Positions 28,007 through 36,927 of a stretch of 64,000 bases of DNA are shown here, one piece after another. A program made the translations under genes and the position numbers. Source of the DNA: Ga0077555 sp050187415. GTDB lineage: Bacteria; Pseudomonadota; Alphaproteobacteria; Rhizobiales; Hyphomicrobiaceae. Numbering within the stretch: the stretch's first letter is position 1; each line of letters starts with the position of its first letter. The notes under the pieces were generated by a model that worked only from the letters and a program-made list of their open reading frames with translations, was not told the origin of the DNA and ran no database searches. The stretch lies in NCBI GenBank assembly GCA_050187415.1, contig JBFWXN010000023.1, positions 1-64,000 of the forward strand. Reading direction: 5' to 3'.

Positions 28007-28546
28007 ATGCCCTTATACGAGCATGTGTTCCTTGCGCGCCAGGATGTGTCGCAGACACAGGTCGAGGCGTTGACCAAGGAATACACGGACTTGATCGAGG
28101 AGCTCCAGGGTTCCGTTTCGAAGAACGAATACTGGGGCCTGCGGACGCTCGCGTTCAAAATCAAGAAGAACCGCAAAGCACACTATACACTGCTCAACAT
28201 CGATGCCCCCTCGGCTGCGGTCGCCGAGATGGAGCGCCGCATGGGAATTTCGACCGATATCCTGCGGTTTCTGACCATCCGCGTCGATGAGCACGAGACC
28301 GAGCCATCGATCCAGATGCGCAAGTCGGATCGCGAGGAGCGCGGTGGCTTCGGCCGCGATCGGGGCGGATTCCGCGGTGACCGCGGCCCGCGTCCGGATC
28401 GTCCGCGCGGTGATCGCCCGCCGCGGGAAGGCGGCTTCCGCAGTGGCCCCCGCGAAGGTGGCCGTGAAGGTGGGATGGGCGGCGATCGTGGCCCCCGCGA
28501 CGGCGGCATGGGTGGCGATCGCGGTCCCCGGACGGAGAGAACATAA
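28007..28546 (+). CDS. rpsF: 30S ribosomal protein S6
   Basis: S6 binds the central domain of 16S rRNA together with S18, encoded next. Residues 1-103 are the S6 fold (MPLYEHVFLARQD, KNEYWGLRTLAFKIKKNRKAHY). The remaining about 75 residues are a low-complexity tail of Gly, Arg, Asp and Pro, with an imperfect repeat of GGMGGDRGPR at about 156-176. Such tails are seen in alphaproteobacterial S6, but this one is long. A strong GAGGAAGG ribosome-binding site precedes the ATG. Its stop abuts the rpsR start. Confidence 0.97.
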   Translation: MPLYEHVFLARQDVSQTQVEALTKEYTDLIEELQGSVSKNEYWGLRTLAFKIKKNRKAHYTLLNIDAPSAAVAEMERRMGISTDILRFLTIRVDEHETEPSIQMRKSDREERGGFGRDRGGFRGDRGPRPDRPRGDRPPREGGFRSGPREGGREGGMGGDRGPRDGGMGGDRGPRTERT

Positions 28547-28804
28547 ATGGCTGAGACAGCAAGCGGCGGCGGATCGCCAGCGCGTCGCCCGTTCCATCGG
28601 CGCCGCAAGACCTGCCCGTTCTCGGGCGCCAACGCGCCGAAGATCGACTATAAGGATATGCGCCTCCTCGGCCGGTACGTGTCCGAGCGCGGCAAGATCG
28701 TGCCGAGCCGCATCACCGCCGTGTCGGCGAAGAAGCAGCGCGAATTGGCCCGCGCCATCAAGCGGGCCCGGTTCCTTGGGCTGCTGCCGTACGTCATCAA
28801 GTAG
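28547..28804 (+). CDS. rpsR: 30S ribosomal protein S18
   Basis: S18 forms a heterodimer with S6 in the 30S platform. The 85-aa protein has the conserved RRKTCPF, IDYKDMRLLGRYVSERGKI and the basic C-terminus RAIKRARFLGLLPYV. The ATG follows the rpsF stop with no gap (TAAATG), implying coupled translation and equal output of the two partners. Confidence 0.98.
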   Translation: MAETASGGGSPARRPFHRRRKTCPFSGANAPKIDYKDMRLLGRYVSERGKIVPSRITAVSAKKQRELARAIKRARFLGLLPYVIK

Positions 28805-28898
28805 GTCGCACCCTCGTAAGAGAGATCGATCTTTTCACAACAGGGTTGGGGCGGGCATTTGGTCCGCTCCTAACCGCCGCGAGCGGGACAGCTTCGAA

Positions 28899-29906
28899 AT
28901 GCCTCAATTCATTCCCATCGGATTGGCCGCCGGTTTCGCGACCGCGCTGCTGTTTGCCTCGGCAAGCGCCGGCGGAATGACGGGACGTTTCATTCTTTTC
29001 TTTCTCGCCCCCCTTCCCTCTTATCTCGCCGGGATCGGCTGGGGCGCCGCCGCCGCCGGCCTCGCCGCCTTGATGAGCGCGGTCGCGACCAGCCTGCTGC
29101 TCGGGATCAAGACCGGCCTCGTCTTTTTCATTTCGCAAGGCATCCCGCTCGTCATACTTTGCCGGCTGCTGCTGATGAACCGGACCCTGACCGCGCAGGC
29201 GGTCGACGGCGCTCCGGGGGTGCCTATTCTCGAATGGTATCCCATCGGCCGCGTGCTGGCGGCAGCCTCTCTCATGGCCGGTGCGCTTTCGGTCGTTTCA
29301 ATCGTGCTGCTGGGCGCCGACGTCGAGGAACTGCGCGGCATGATGCGCAAGTTGGTCGACGACGTGCTGTCCCGTGAATTGCCAGGGCTGGGGCCCGGCG
29401 AGATGACGCCGGCCAACAAGGAGTCCCTCGCCTCCGTCCTCCTCTATGCATTGCCGGCCGGCTCGGCCGTGCTCTGGCTCTGCGGCTTCTCGCTGAATAT
29501 GTGGCTGGCTGGGAAGATCACACTCGTCTCCGGCCGACTAGCGCGACCATGGCCCGACCTGACGTTGATACGCTTTCCCTCCGGCTTTGGGCTGGCGCTG
29601 GCCGTCGCGTTGGGATTGAGCATGTTGCCCGGCCTCGTCGGACTTCTCGCGAGTGGCGCCGCGGGCGGCCTTTTCTTTGCCTACGCGCTGATGGGTCTAG
29701 CCATCGTTCATTACGCCACGCGGGGAATGGCAGCGCGTCCCTTGATCCTTGCGGGCCTCTATGGGGTGCTCTTGGTCTTCAACACCACCGCCCTCATCGT
29801 CGTCGCCCTGATCGCCATTCTCGAACCGCTGCTCTGGAACAGGCGCCCGCCGGCATCCGACTACGGGCCGGCTCCCGGAGGCACGCCACCGCCGGCCCCC
29901 GACTGA
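28899..29906 (+). CDS. DUF2232 family integral membrane protein
   Basis: A 335-aa protein of unknown function found between rpsR and rplI in Hyphomicrobiales. Most of it is hydrophobic; I count about eight likely helices (near 5-25, 28-45, 47-68, 72-95, 118-142, 190-210, 230-262 and 270-310) separated by short basic loops. It ends in a Pro/Gly-rich tail. From context it is probably an inner-membrane protein expressed with ribosomal genes; it resembles the YybS/DUF2232 group, but no activity can be read. An in-frame opening runs back to 28287 but only overlaps rpsF and rpsR in another frame. Confidence 0.85.
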   Translation: MPQFIPIGLAAGFATALLFASASAGGMTGRFILFFLAPLPSYLAGIGWGAAAAGLAALMSAVATSLLLGIKTGLVFFISQGIPLVILCRLLLMNRTLTAQAVDGAPGVPILEWYPIGRVLAAASLMAGALSVVSIVLLGADVEELRGMMRKLVDDVLSRELPGLGPGEMTPANKESLASVLLYALPAGSAVLWLCGFSLNMWLAGKITLVSGRLARPWPDLTLIRFPSGFGLALAVALGLSMLPGLVGLLASGAAGGLFFAYALMGLAIVHYATRGMAARPLILAGLYGVLLVFNTTALIVVALIAILEPLLWNRRPPASDYGPAPGGTPPPAPD

Positions 29907-29972
29907 GCCCACGGTGCTCCGGTAAACTGAAAAACCCCATCACCAGTTTGCATCCTTGAAAGGAACCATCCC

Positions 29973-30560
29973 ATGCACGTCATTCTCCTCGAACGCATTG
30001 GCCGGCTCGGTCAGATGGGCGACGTCGTTCGCGTCCGCGATGGCTACGCCCGCAATTACCTCCTGCCGCAGGGCAAGGCACTCCGCGCGACCGACGAGAA
30101 CCGTAAACAGTTCGAGACCCAGCGGGTGCATCTCGAGGCGCGCAACCTGGAACAGAAGAAGGAAGCCGAGGCGATTGCCGAGCGGCTGAACGGCAAGTCG
30201 TTCGTTGCCATCCGCCAAGCGGGCGACACGGGACAGCTCTACGGCTCGGTCTCGACCCGCGACATCGCCGAAGTCATCACGGAAGGCGGCTTTTCGCTCG
30301 ATCGGCGCCAGGTTCTGCTCGACCATCCGATCAAGGCGCTGGGCGTGCACCAGATCAAGCTCCAGCTCCATCCGGAAGTCACCGTCGATGCCATGCTGAA
30401 CGTGGCGCGCTCCGAGGACGAAGCCCAGCGGCAGGCCCGCGGCGAGGATGTGACCGTCGTCCGCGACGAGGAACTCGACATCGAGACCTACAGCGAGGAC
30501 GACGACATGGGCGGGGCCGCAGGCCTCGGCGACCAGCCTGCGGACCCCGACAGCCCATAA
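29973..30560 (+). CDS. rplI: 50S ribosomal protein L9
   Basis: L9 binds 23S rRNA near the L1 stalk and helps keep reading frame. The 195-aa protein has the N-terminal globule (MHVILLERIGRLGQMGD, RDGYARNYLLPQGKA), the long connecting helix (about 40-75) and the C-terminal domain to about 150. An acidic tail of about 45 residues (with DIETYSEDDDMGG) extends past the usual end. An AAGGAA ribosome-binding site precedes the ATG. A strong hairpin follows the stop. Confidence 0.97.
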   Translation: MHVILLERIGRLGQMGDVVRVRDGYARNYLLPQGKALRATDENRKQFETQRVHLEARNLEQKKEAEAIAERLNGKSFVAIRQAGDTGQLYGSVSTRDIAEVITEGGFSLDRRQVLLDHPIKALGVHQIKLQLHPEVTVDAMLNVARSEDEAQRQARGEDVTVVRDEELDIETYSEDDDMGGAAGLGDQPADPDSP

Positions 30561-30582
30561 GCACCGCTTCGGCTTCGCTTGG

Positions 30583-30617
30583 TTCAGAGCGCCACGACGT
30601 CGACGTGGCGCTCTGAA
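30583..30617 (+). terminator. Strong hairpin after rplI
   Basis: A perfect 14-bp stem (30583-30596 with 30604-30617) encloses a 7-base loop, 23 bases after the rplI stop. It is the most stable simple hairpin I noticed in the window. No T-run follows, so it could be a terminator of the GC-rich, U-poor kind or a 3'-end protection structure for the ribosomal-protein transcript. Confidence 0.65.
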
Positions 30618-30703
30618 TGCTCGGCGCTCGCTGTACACCCACGAGTTGCATATCGGTCTGGGCGCCGCTCTCTCGCTCCCCGCCGATCTGTGTCACTGAA
30701 CAC

Positions 30704-30733
30704 TTGAACTTTATGGAGTGGTGCGCGTTAATA
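30704..30733 (+). promoter_or_regulatory. Possible sigma-70-type promoter of the cyclopropane synthase gene
   Basis: TTGAAC (30704-30709) and TTAATA (30728-30733) are 18 bases apart and 71 bases upstream of the next start codon, within a locally AT-richer stretch. The match to consensus is only partial. The preceding hairpin separates this region from the ribosomal genes, so a promoter is expected somewhere here. Confidence 0.25.
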
Positions 30734-30803
30734 GCGCTGTGAAAAGCCGCGTGCTGCGCGGGGACTGGCACGCGCGCTGGGTCAGACCGGCAGAGAGCGC
30801 GAC

Positions 30804-32066
30804 ATGTTCAAGCCCCTTCATATCCTTCTGGATCAAATTATTTCCAACGGCACTCTTGTCGTAGAGGCCGCAGACGGCACCCGTCATCGGTATGGTAACG
30901 GCAAGCCGCCTCGCGTTTCCATGAAGCTCATGGATCGCGTACTCGAGCGGCAACTCGCGCTCAATCCGAATCTCGTCGTCGGCGAGGCCTACATGGACGG
31001 CCGGCTCGTAATGTTGGAGGGCCGGATCTACGATCTCCTCGAACTCGTCCTCGAAAATGCGATGAATCGGCCGCTCCCCCGTTGGGCCACCGTAGCCGAT
31101 AACATGCGCTACCTCACGCGACGCGTGGCCCAGTTCAATCCTATCTCGCGCTCGCGGCGCAACGTCGAGCACCACTATGATATCGACGGCCACATTTACG
31201 ACCTGTTCCTCGATCCGGAGCGCCAGTACTCATGCGCTTACTACCCGAACGCCGAGACCGACCTCGACGAAGCGCAGCGGGCAAAAATTCGCCACATCGC
31301 AGCCAAGCTCGATCTCGATGAGGATCATCGCCTGCTCGACATCGGGTCCGGTTGGGGCGGTCTGGCTCTCAACCTGGCGTCACTTACGGGCTGCGAAGCG
31401 CGCGGCATTACGCTTTCCAGCGAGCAACTCGATTACGCGCAGCGATGGGCGGCAAAGCGCGGCCTCGAGCAGCGCGTCGAGTTCAGCCTGACCGACTATC
31501 GGGAGCTCGAAGGTCGTTTCGACCGCATCGTCTCGGTCGGCATGTTCGAGCACGTGGGCGTCAATCACTACAGTCGCTTCTTCAACCGGCTCCGCGAGCT
31601 GTTGACCGACGACGGCGTTGCGCTGATCCACTATATCGGCAGGTCGGATCAGCCGGCAGCGACCAACGCCTTCATTGCACGACACATCTTCCCCGGCGGA
31701 TATATTCCAGCGCTCTCCGAGGTGCTGCCGGCCATTGAACGCAGCGGTCTGATCATCACCGACCTCGAAGTCTTGAGGCTGCACTACGCCATGACGCTCA
31801 GGCATTGGCGCGAGCGGTTCCTCGCGCGCTGGGACGAGGCAACCAAGCTTCAGGGCGAGCGCTTCTGCCGGATGTGGGAATTCTATCTGGCGGGCTCCGA
31901 GGCCGGATTCCGGTACCAGAACCTGGTCGTGTTCCAGATACAGCTCACGCGAAAGGTCGAAACGCTGCCGCTCGTGCGCACCTATATGCCAGCCCAGGAG
32001 GCCTTGTTCCTGGAGCAGGAGAGGTCATTGCACCTGGCGCAGAGTGCACGCATCGCCGGAGAGTAG
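30804..32066 (+). CDS. cfa: Cyclopropane-fatty-acyl-phospholipid synthase
   Basis: SAM-dependent enzyme that adds a methylene bridge across cis double bonds of membrane phospholipid acyl chains, usually in stationary phase or under acid stress. The 420-aa protein has an N-terminal lipid-binding domain, a Rossmann methyltransferase core with DIGSGWGGLALNLA (about 172-185), the segment GMFEHVGVNHY carrying conserved Glu and His, and the C-terminal RFCRMWEFYLAGSEAGFR with a conserved Cys. It lies between rplI and dnaB, which I expect to be adjacent in many relatives. Confidence 0.93.
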   Translation: MFKPLHILLDQIISNGTLVVEAADGTRHRYGNGKPPRVSMKLMDRVLERQLALNPNLVVGEAYMDGRLVMLEGRIYDLLELVLENAMNRPLPRWATVADNMRYLTRRVAQFNPISRSRRNVEHHYDIDGHIYDLFLDPERQYSCAYYPNAETDLDEAQRAKIRHIAAKLDLDEDHRLLDIGSGWGGLALNLASLTGCEARGITLSSEQLDYAQRWAAKRGLEQRVEFSLTDYRELEGRFDRIVSVGMFEHVGVNHYSRFFNRLRELLTDDGVALIHYIGRSDQPAATNAFIARHIFPGGYIPALSEVLPAIERSGLIITDLEVLRLHYAMTLRHWRERFLARWDEATKLQGERFCRMWEFYLAGSEAGFRYQNLVVFQIQLTRKVETLPLVRTYMPAQEALFLEQERSLHLAQSARIAGE

Positions 32067-32188
32067 AACCGCGTGGCGCGCATGCACGCGCAAGGGCTTT
32101 CGGCGGCCCTTGTTGATTGCGGGGAGTGAACGGCGGGACAGCGCGCCGCTTGCACTTGTCACGGTCCGAATCGGCTAACGCTTCGGAC

Positions 32189-33703
32189 ATGGCAAAGAGC
32201 AGTCCCACGACCCGATCCGCGGTCCGCGAGAGCCCGTCCGACGACCTCGAGACGTTTCGCGCAGCCCCTCACAACATCGAAGCCGAGCAAGCGCTGCTCG
32301 GAGCGATCCTGGTCAACAACGAGGCGCACGATCGCGTCTCGACGTTCCTGCGAATCGAGCACTTCTTCGACCCACTGCACGCCTCGATTTACGAGACGGC
32401 CGGCAAGTTGATTTCGGCCGGCAAGCAGGCGACCCCGATTACCCTGCGCACATTTTTCGAGACGGCCGAGCCGATCGACCAGAATCTCACCGTGCCGCAG
32501 TATCTCGGGCGCCTGGCCGCCAACGCCACGACCATCATCAACGCGGTCGAGTACGCGCGCACGATCTATGATCTGGCCATTCGCCGGCAATTGATCCTGA
32601 TCGGCGAGGACATGGTCAACGTGGCCTACGATTCGCCTATCGACACGCCGCCCGAGGCCCAGATCCAGGAAGCCGAAACGCGCCTTTTCTCGCTTGCGGA
32701 AACCGGCAAGTACGGCCAAGGCTTCCTCTCGTTCGACACCGCGCTGACGCACGCGATCGAGATGGCGAACAACGCCTACCAGCGGCAGGGCGGCCTCTCC
32801 GGCATCTCGACGGGTCTGCGCGACCTCGACGCTCGTATGGGTGGATTGCAGTCGTCGGACCTGATCATTCTGGCGGGTCGCCCCTCGATGGGCAAAACCT
32901 CGCTTGCGACGAACATTGCCTACAACATCGCCCGGGCCTATCGCGCGGAGGTTCAGCCCGATGGCACATCAAAAACGGTCGACGGCGGTGTCGTCGGCTT
33001 CTTCTCTCTCGAAATGTCTGCCGAGCAACTCGCAACGCGTATCCTGGCCGAGCAGGCCGAAATCTCGTCCTCCAAGATCCGCCGGGGCGACATCACGGAC
33101 GAGGAATTCAAACGCCTCGTCCTGGTCTCTCAGGAGATGGCGCGTTCGCCCCTCTATATCGACCAGACAGGCGGCATTTCGATTGCCCAGCTTGCGGCGC
33201 GGGCGCGCAAACTGAAGCGACAGAAGGGGCTGGACGTCCTCGTCGTCGACTATCTTCAGCTGCTGACCGCCTCGGTGGGCCGCGCCTCGCAGGGCCGCGT
33301 CCAGGAGATCACGGAGATTACCACCGGCCTCAAGGCGCTGGCGAAGGAGCTCGCCGTGCCGGTCATCGCGCTGTCTCAGCTCTCGCGCCAAGTCGAAACG
33401 CGCGAGGACAAACGCCCGCAGCTTTCCGACCTGCGCGAATCGGGCTCGATCGAACAGGATGCCGATGTCGTCATGTTCGTCTTTCGCGAGGAATACTACG
33501 TCGAACGCGCCAAGCCGTCGGAGGGCACGGCCGAATTCCAGGCCTGGATGGAGAAGATGCAGATCGTCTCGGGCAAGGCCGAGGTCATTATCGGTAAACA
33601 GCGCCACGGACCGGTCGGAGCTGTGACTCTGGCCTTCGAGGGTAACTTCACGCGATTTTCGGATCTCGCCGAAGACCAGTACCTGCCGGTCCGGCACGAA
33701 TAG
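32189..33703 (+). CDS. dnaB: Replicative DNA helicase DnaB
   Basis: Hexameric ATP-driven helicase that unwinds DNA at the replication fork. From ATG 32189 it is 504 aa: an N-terminal domain (PHNIEAEQALLGAIL, about 26-125), a linker, and the RecA-like motor with Walker A GRPSMGKTS (about 235-243), the FSLEMSAEQLA motif and Walker B VVDYLQL, plus a C-terminal QRHGPVGAV. The frame opens back to 32117, but those residues do not resemble the family. The gene next to rplI is the usual position. Confidence 0.97.
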   Translation: MAKSSPTTRSAVRESPSDDLETFRAAPHNIEAEQALLGAILVNNEAHDRVSTFLRIEHFFDPLHASIYETAGKLISAGKQATPITLRTFFETAEPIDQNLTVPQYLGRLAANATTIINAVEYARTIYDLAIRRQLILIGEDMVNVAYDSPIDTPPEAQIQEAETRLFSLAETGKYGQGFLSFDTALTHAIEMANNAYQRQGGLSGISTGLRDLDARMGGLQSSDLIILAGRPSMGKTSLATNIAYNIARAYRAEVQPDGTSKTVDGGVVGFFSLEMSAEQLATRILAEQAEISSSKIRRGDITDEEFKRLVLVSQEMARSPLYIDQTGGISIAQLAARARKLKRQKGLDVLVVDYLQLLTASVGRASQGRVQEITEITTGLKALAKELAVPVIALSQLSRQVETREDKRPQLSDLRESGSIEQDADVVMFVFREEYYVERAKPSEGTAEFQAWMEKMQIVSGKAEVIIGKQRHGPVGAVTLAFEGNFTRFSDLAEDQYLPVRHE

Positions 33704-33718
33704 CGGGCCTCGGCGGAT

Positions 33719-34129
33719 TCACGAGATCAGGCTGCGACGAAGCTCGTGGCCTGGGACAACCATGACCAAGCCTTCCGATCCGAGCAGGATCGGAGGCGGT
33801 ACGGCTTCCGCTTCCTCGGGGTCCTCGATAGCGTCGTCCATCAAGCGCGTCTCGATGTCGGCCTGCTCGTCGATGAACTTGACGCCGAACTCGAGCCCGT
33901 TGCGGCGCCGGACCTCGCACACCAGATCGACTCCTTTGGCGTCGACTGTAAGCCTGAAGCGCTCCGGCAGGGCGATCGGGGCATCGAACGCGACCAGAGC
34001 GCCGCCTTCGGAGAAGTTCCGCAGGATGCACGGCTCGGGGCTACGGCCCGCAACGCGCACGAACGCGTGAATGCGGCTTTCACGACGGCCGAACGCACGC
34101 TGCTCATGCTGTGACAGTCCGCGATGCAT
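33719..34129 (-). CDS. PilZ domain protein
   Basis: Small 136-aa protein with one PilZ domain (about 12-95), the fold that binds cyclic di-GMP. It shows the two motif parts RRESR (the RxxxR element, about 15-19) and NFSEGG (the D/NxSxxG element, about 38-43), followed by the beta-barrel pattern CEVRRRNGLEFGVKF. So binding of c-di-GMP is plausible. The C-terminal 40 residues are acidic, then hydrophobic, with no other domain. A GAGGA site precedes the ATG. It converges on dnaB (15 bases between the stops) and is divergent from alr. The regulated process is unknown. Confidence 0.85.
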   Translation of the reverse strand: MHRGLSQHEQRAFGRRESRIHAFVRVAGRSPEPCILRNFSEGGALVAFDAPIALPERFRLTVDAKGVDLVCEVRRRNGLEFGVKFIDEQADIETRLMDDAIEDPEEAEAVPPPILLGSEGLVMVVPGHELRRSLIS

Positions 34130-34304
34130 GGGGGGTCCTCGGATGAAGCCGATCTTCGGCGAGGATTTCCGAAACGTACGAAGAAACTCTTAATCATGTT
34201 GCATCTGCGCCTTCGTCGAAAGGCCGTAGCGTTGTATTCGCGCACACCTCATAGGTCGCCGGGCTTCGGGCTGCTATCGTTGCTTCAAAAAGGAGGCTGG
34301 GGCC

Positions 34305-35444
34305 GTGATTCGCGATGCTTGCGCCATTCCGCCGGACGCCAGAGCCGTCTTGACGATTGATCTTGCTGCACTTCGTGCCAACTGGGGCGCACTCAACAAG
34401 GCGTCAGGGCAAGCCGAGTGCGCGGGCGTCATCAAGGCCGACGCCTATGGTCTGGGCATCGATGAGATTGCCCGCGCGCTTGCCGCCGAGGGCTGCACGA
34501 CGTTTTTCGTGGCGACTTTGACCGAGGCCCGCATCGTCCGGATGGTACATCCGGCCGCCAGAATATTCGTGCTCGATGGCCTGCTGCCGGGTTCAGCGGC
34601 CCATTATACAGGCTTTGATCTGTGCCCTTGCCTGTCCAGCCTCGACGAGGTTCGCGAATGGGCCGCGTGGTGCGACGCGAACGGTCGACGGCTCAGGGCT
34701 GCCTTGCATGTCGACACGGGCATGCACCGGCTCGGTCTGCCGGCCGACGAGGTTGCACAGCTCGCGGGCACCGAGCGAGAGCTGTTCGACAGGTTCGAGT
34801 TGACTTTGGTGATGAGCCATCTCGCCTGCGCCGATGTGCCGGATCATCCGATGAACCGCCGGCAACTGGCCTTGTTCGAAAACCTCAGGGCCAAGCTGCC
34901 ACAGGCACCGGCCAGCCTTGCCAACTCGGGCGGCGTGTTTCTCGGCCCCGAATATCATTTCGACCTCGTCCGGCCGGGCATCGCGCTCTACGGCGGCCGT
35001 GCGTTCGAAGGACACGCCAATCCCATGCGCTGGGTGGTTCGATTGCAAGCGCGCATCCTGCAGATCCGCGAAGTGTCCGCCGGCGATCCGATCGGATATG
35101 GCGCCACCTTCGAGGCGTCGCGCGATTCGCGCGTGGCCACGCTCGCCTGCGGCTATGCCGACGGCTTCCTGCGCGCGCTGTCCAGCCCCACCGGTCGCCC
35201 CGGTCCGGTCGGCTATATCGCCGAAAAGCCCGTTCCGGTGGTTGGACGCGTCTCGATGGACCTCATCACCGTCGATGTGACGGACGTGCCCGAAAAAGCC
35301 GCTCGCCGCGGCGCCTGGGTCGAAATACTCGGCGCCCGGACGACGATCGACGACTTGACCGACCGCGCAGGCACGATCGGCTACGAGTTGTTGACACGCC
35401 TCGGGCGTCGCGTGCACCGGATCTACGCCGACGGGGGCGCCTGA
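34305..35444 (+). CDS. alr: Alanine racemase
   Basis: PLP enzyme that interconverts L- and D-alanine, supplying D-Ala for peptidoglycan. The 379-aa protein has the PLP-binding Lys44 in VIKADAYGLG, the conserved HVDTGMHRLG and MSHLACAD, the catalytic Tyr in IGYGATF (about 265), and the C-terminal GRVSMDLITVDVT. It starts with GTG, with a good AGGAGG at 34291-34296. Its stop overlaps the radA start by one base (TGATG). Confidence 0.96.
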   Translation: MIRDACAIPPDARAVLTIDLAALRANWGALNKASGQAECAGVIKADAYGLGIDEIARALAAEGCTTFFVATLTEARIVRMVHPAARIFVLDGLLPGSAAHYTGFDLCPCLSSLDEVREWAAWCDANGRRLRAALHVDTGMHRLGLPADEVAQLAGTERELFDRFELTLVMSHLACADVPDHPMNRRQLALFENLRAKLPQAPASLANSGGVFLGPEYHFDLVRPGIALYGGRAFEGHANPMRWVVRLQARILQIREVSAGDPIGYGATFEASRDSRVATLACGYADGFLRALSSPTGRPGPVGYIAEKPVPVVGRVSMDLITVDVTDVPEKAARRGAWVEILGARTTIDDLTDRAGTIGYELLTRLGRRVHRIYADGGA

Positions 35445-36820
35445 TGGCCAAGGCCGCGCGCGCCTCGTTCGTGTGCCAGAATTGCGGCGGCAGCTCGCAG
35501 CGCTGGGTTGGCAAGTGTCCAACATGCGGCGAGTGGAACACCCTGGTCGAGGAGACCGACGCCCTGCCCCCACCGGGCTCGGGCATCACGCGCCAATCGC
35601 GCGGGCGGGCTGTCGGGCTCGAGACGCTCGCCCACCGCGGCGAGGCACCGCCGCGGATGGAGACGGGCATCGTCGAGCTCGACCGGGTTGCCGGCGGGGG
35701 CATCGTACCGGGCTCTGCGATGCTGATCGGTGGCGAACCGGGAATCGGCAAGTCGACGCTGCTTCTCCAGCTTTGCGCTTCGCTCGCGACACGGGGCCGG
35801 ACGACACTTTATTTCTCGGGCGAGGAGGCGACCGCACAGGTGCGGCTGCGTGCCGAGCGGCTCGGACTTTCCGCGGCGCCCGTGCTGCTCGCAAGCGAGA
35901 CCAATCTCTCCAACATACTCGCGACTTTGGCTGAAACGCGCCATGCCGATCTGATCGTGATCGACTCGATCCAGACCCTCTGGGCCGACGCGCTCGACGC
36001 TGCCCCCGGCACGGTGAGCCAGGTGCGCGCCGCCACGGGATCGCTCATCCGTCACGCCAAGCAGTCCGGTTCGGCACTCCTTCTCGTTGGCCACGTGACC
36101 AAGGAAGGACAACTCGCAGGTCCCAAGGTCATCGAGCACATGGTCGACACCGTGCTCTCTTTCGAAGGTGACCGGGGACACCCGTTCCGCATTCTGCGCG
36201 CGGTCAAGAACCGCTTCGGAGCGACGGATGAAATCGGCGTCTTCGAAATGGTGCAGCAGGGCTTGAGGGAGGTCGCCAATCCATCCGAGCTGTTCCTCGG
36301 AGATCGCGATACCAAGGCGCCCGGAGCCGCCGTTTTTGCAGGTGTCGAGGGGACACGACCACTTCTCGTCGAGATCCAGGCGCTGGTGGCGCCGTCCGCG
36401 CTCGGCACGCCGCGACGCGCCGTGGTGGGCTGGGACTCGAACCGCCTGTCGATGGTGCTTGCGGTGCTCGATGCGCGTTGCGGCGTCGGCCTCGGCCAGC
36501 ACGACGTCTATCTCAATGTCGCAGGCGGATTGAAGATCACCGAGCCGGCTGCGGATCTGGCCGCGGCGGCGGCTCTTTTGTCGTCGTTATCGGGTACCGC
36601 GCTGCCGCCGGATCAGGTGTACTTCGGCGAGATCAGTCTTTCCGGCGCCGTCAGGGCCTCGGGGCATATGTCCTCACGATTACGGGAGGCGCAGAAGCTC
36701 GGCTTCAAGCGTGCGACCATCCCCGCAGCGGGTGATCTCGAATTGAGTGGACAACGTATCAAGCTCGATCGGCTCGGGCACCTCAAGGAGCTTGCCGAGT
36801 CGATCCGAGCGTGTCAGTGA
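35444..36820 (+). CDS. radA: DNA repair protein RadA
   Basis: RecA-like ATPase that promotes branch migration in recombinational repair. The 458-aa protein has a four-Cys zinc finger (Cys11, Cys14, Cys25, Cys28), a Walker A GGEPGIGKST (about 96-105), the RadA-specific KNRFG motif (about 253-257) and a C-terminal Lon-protease-like domain without a protease active site. The ATG overlaps the alr stop. The frame is open far upstream across alr, but the zinc finger marks the true start. Confidence 0.97.
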   Translation: MAKAARASFVCQNCGGSSQRWVGKCPTCGEWNTLVEETDALPPPGSGITRQSRGRAVGLETLAHRGEAPPRMETGIVELDRVAGGGIVPGSAMLIGGEPGIGKSTLLLQLCASLATRGRTTLYFSGEEATAQVRLRAERLGLSAAPVLLASETNLSNILATLAETRHADLIVIDSIQTLWADALDAAPGTVSQVRAATGSLIRHAKQSGSALLLVGHVTKEGQLAGPKVIEHMVDTVLSFEGDRGHPFRILRAVKNRFGATDEIGVFEMVQQGLREVANPSELFLGDRDTKAPGAAVFAGVEGTRPLLVEIQALVAPSALGTPRRAVVGWDSNRLSMVLAVLDARCGVGLGQHDVYLNVAGGLKITEPAADLAAAAALLSSLSGTALPPDQVYFGEISLSGAVRASGHMSSRLREAQKLGFKRATIPAAGDLELSGQRIKLDRLGHLKELAESIRACQ

Positions 36821-36927
36821 GACGGTACTGGTGGCGGAGCCCCCGCCGAGTGCCCCTGCGGCGCGCCAGGATCGGAACAAGCCCGGCGGCACGTTGCGGC
36901 GGGTGCCGAACCAAGGAATGACGCCCC

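Noticed and set aside
28287..28898. Frame open upstream of the DUF2232 gene
   Set aside because: It overlaps rpsF and rpsR, which are certain, and its residues are Arg/Ser/Ala-rich shadow sequence.
34622..35443. Frame open upstream of radA over the whole alr gene, possible fusion
   Set aside because: alr is read in another frame with all its motifs; the open frame is a side effect of high GC.
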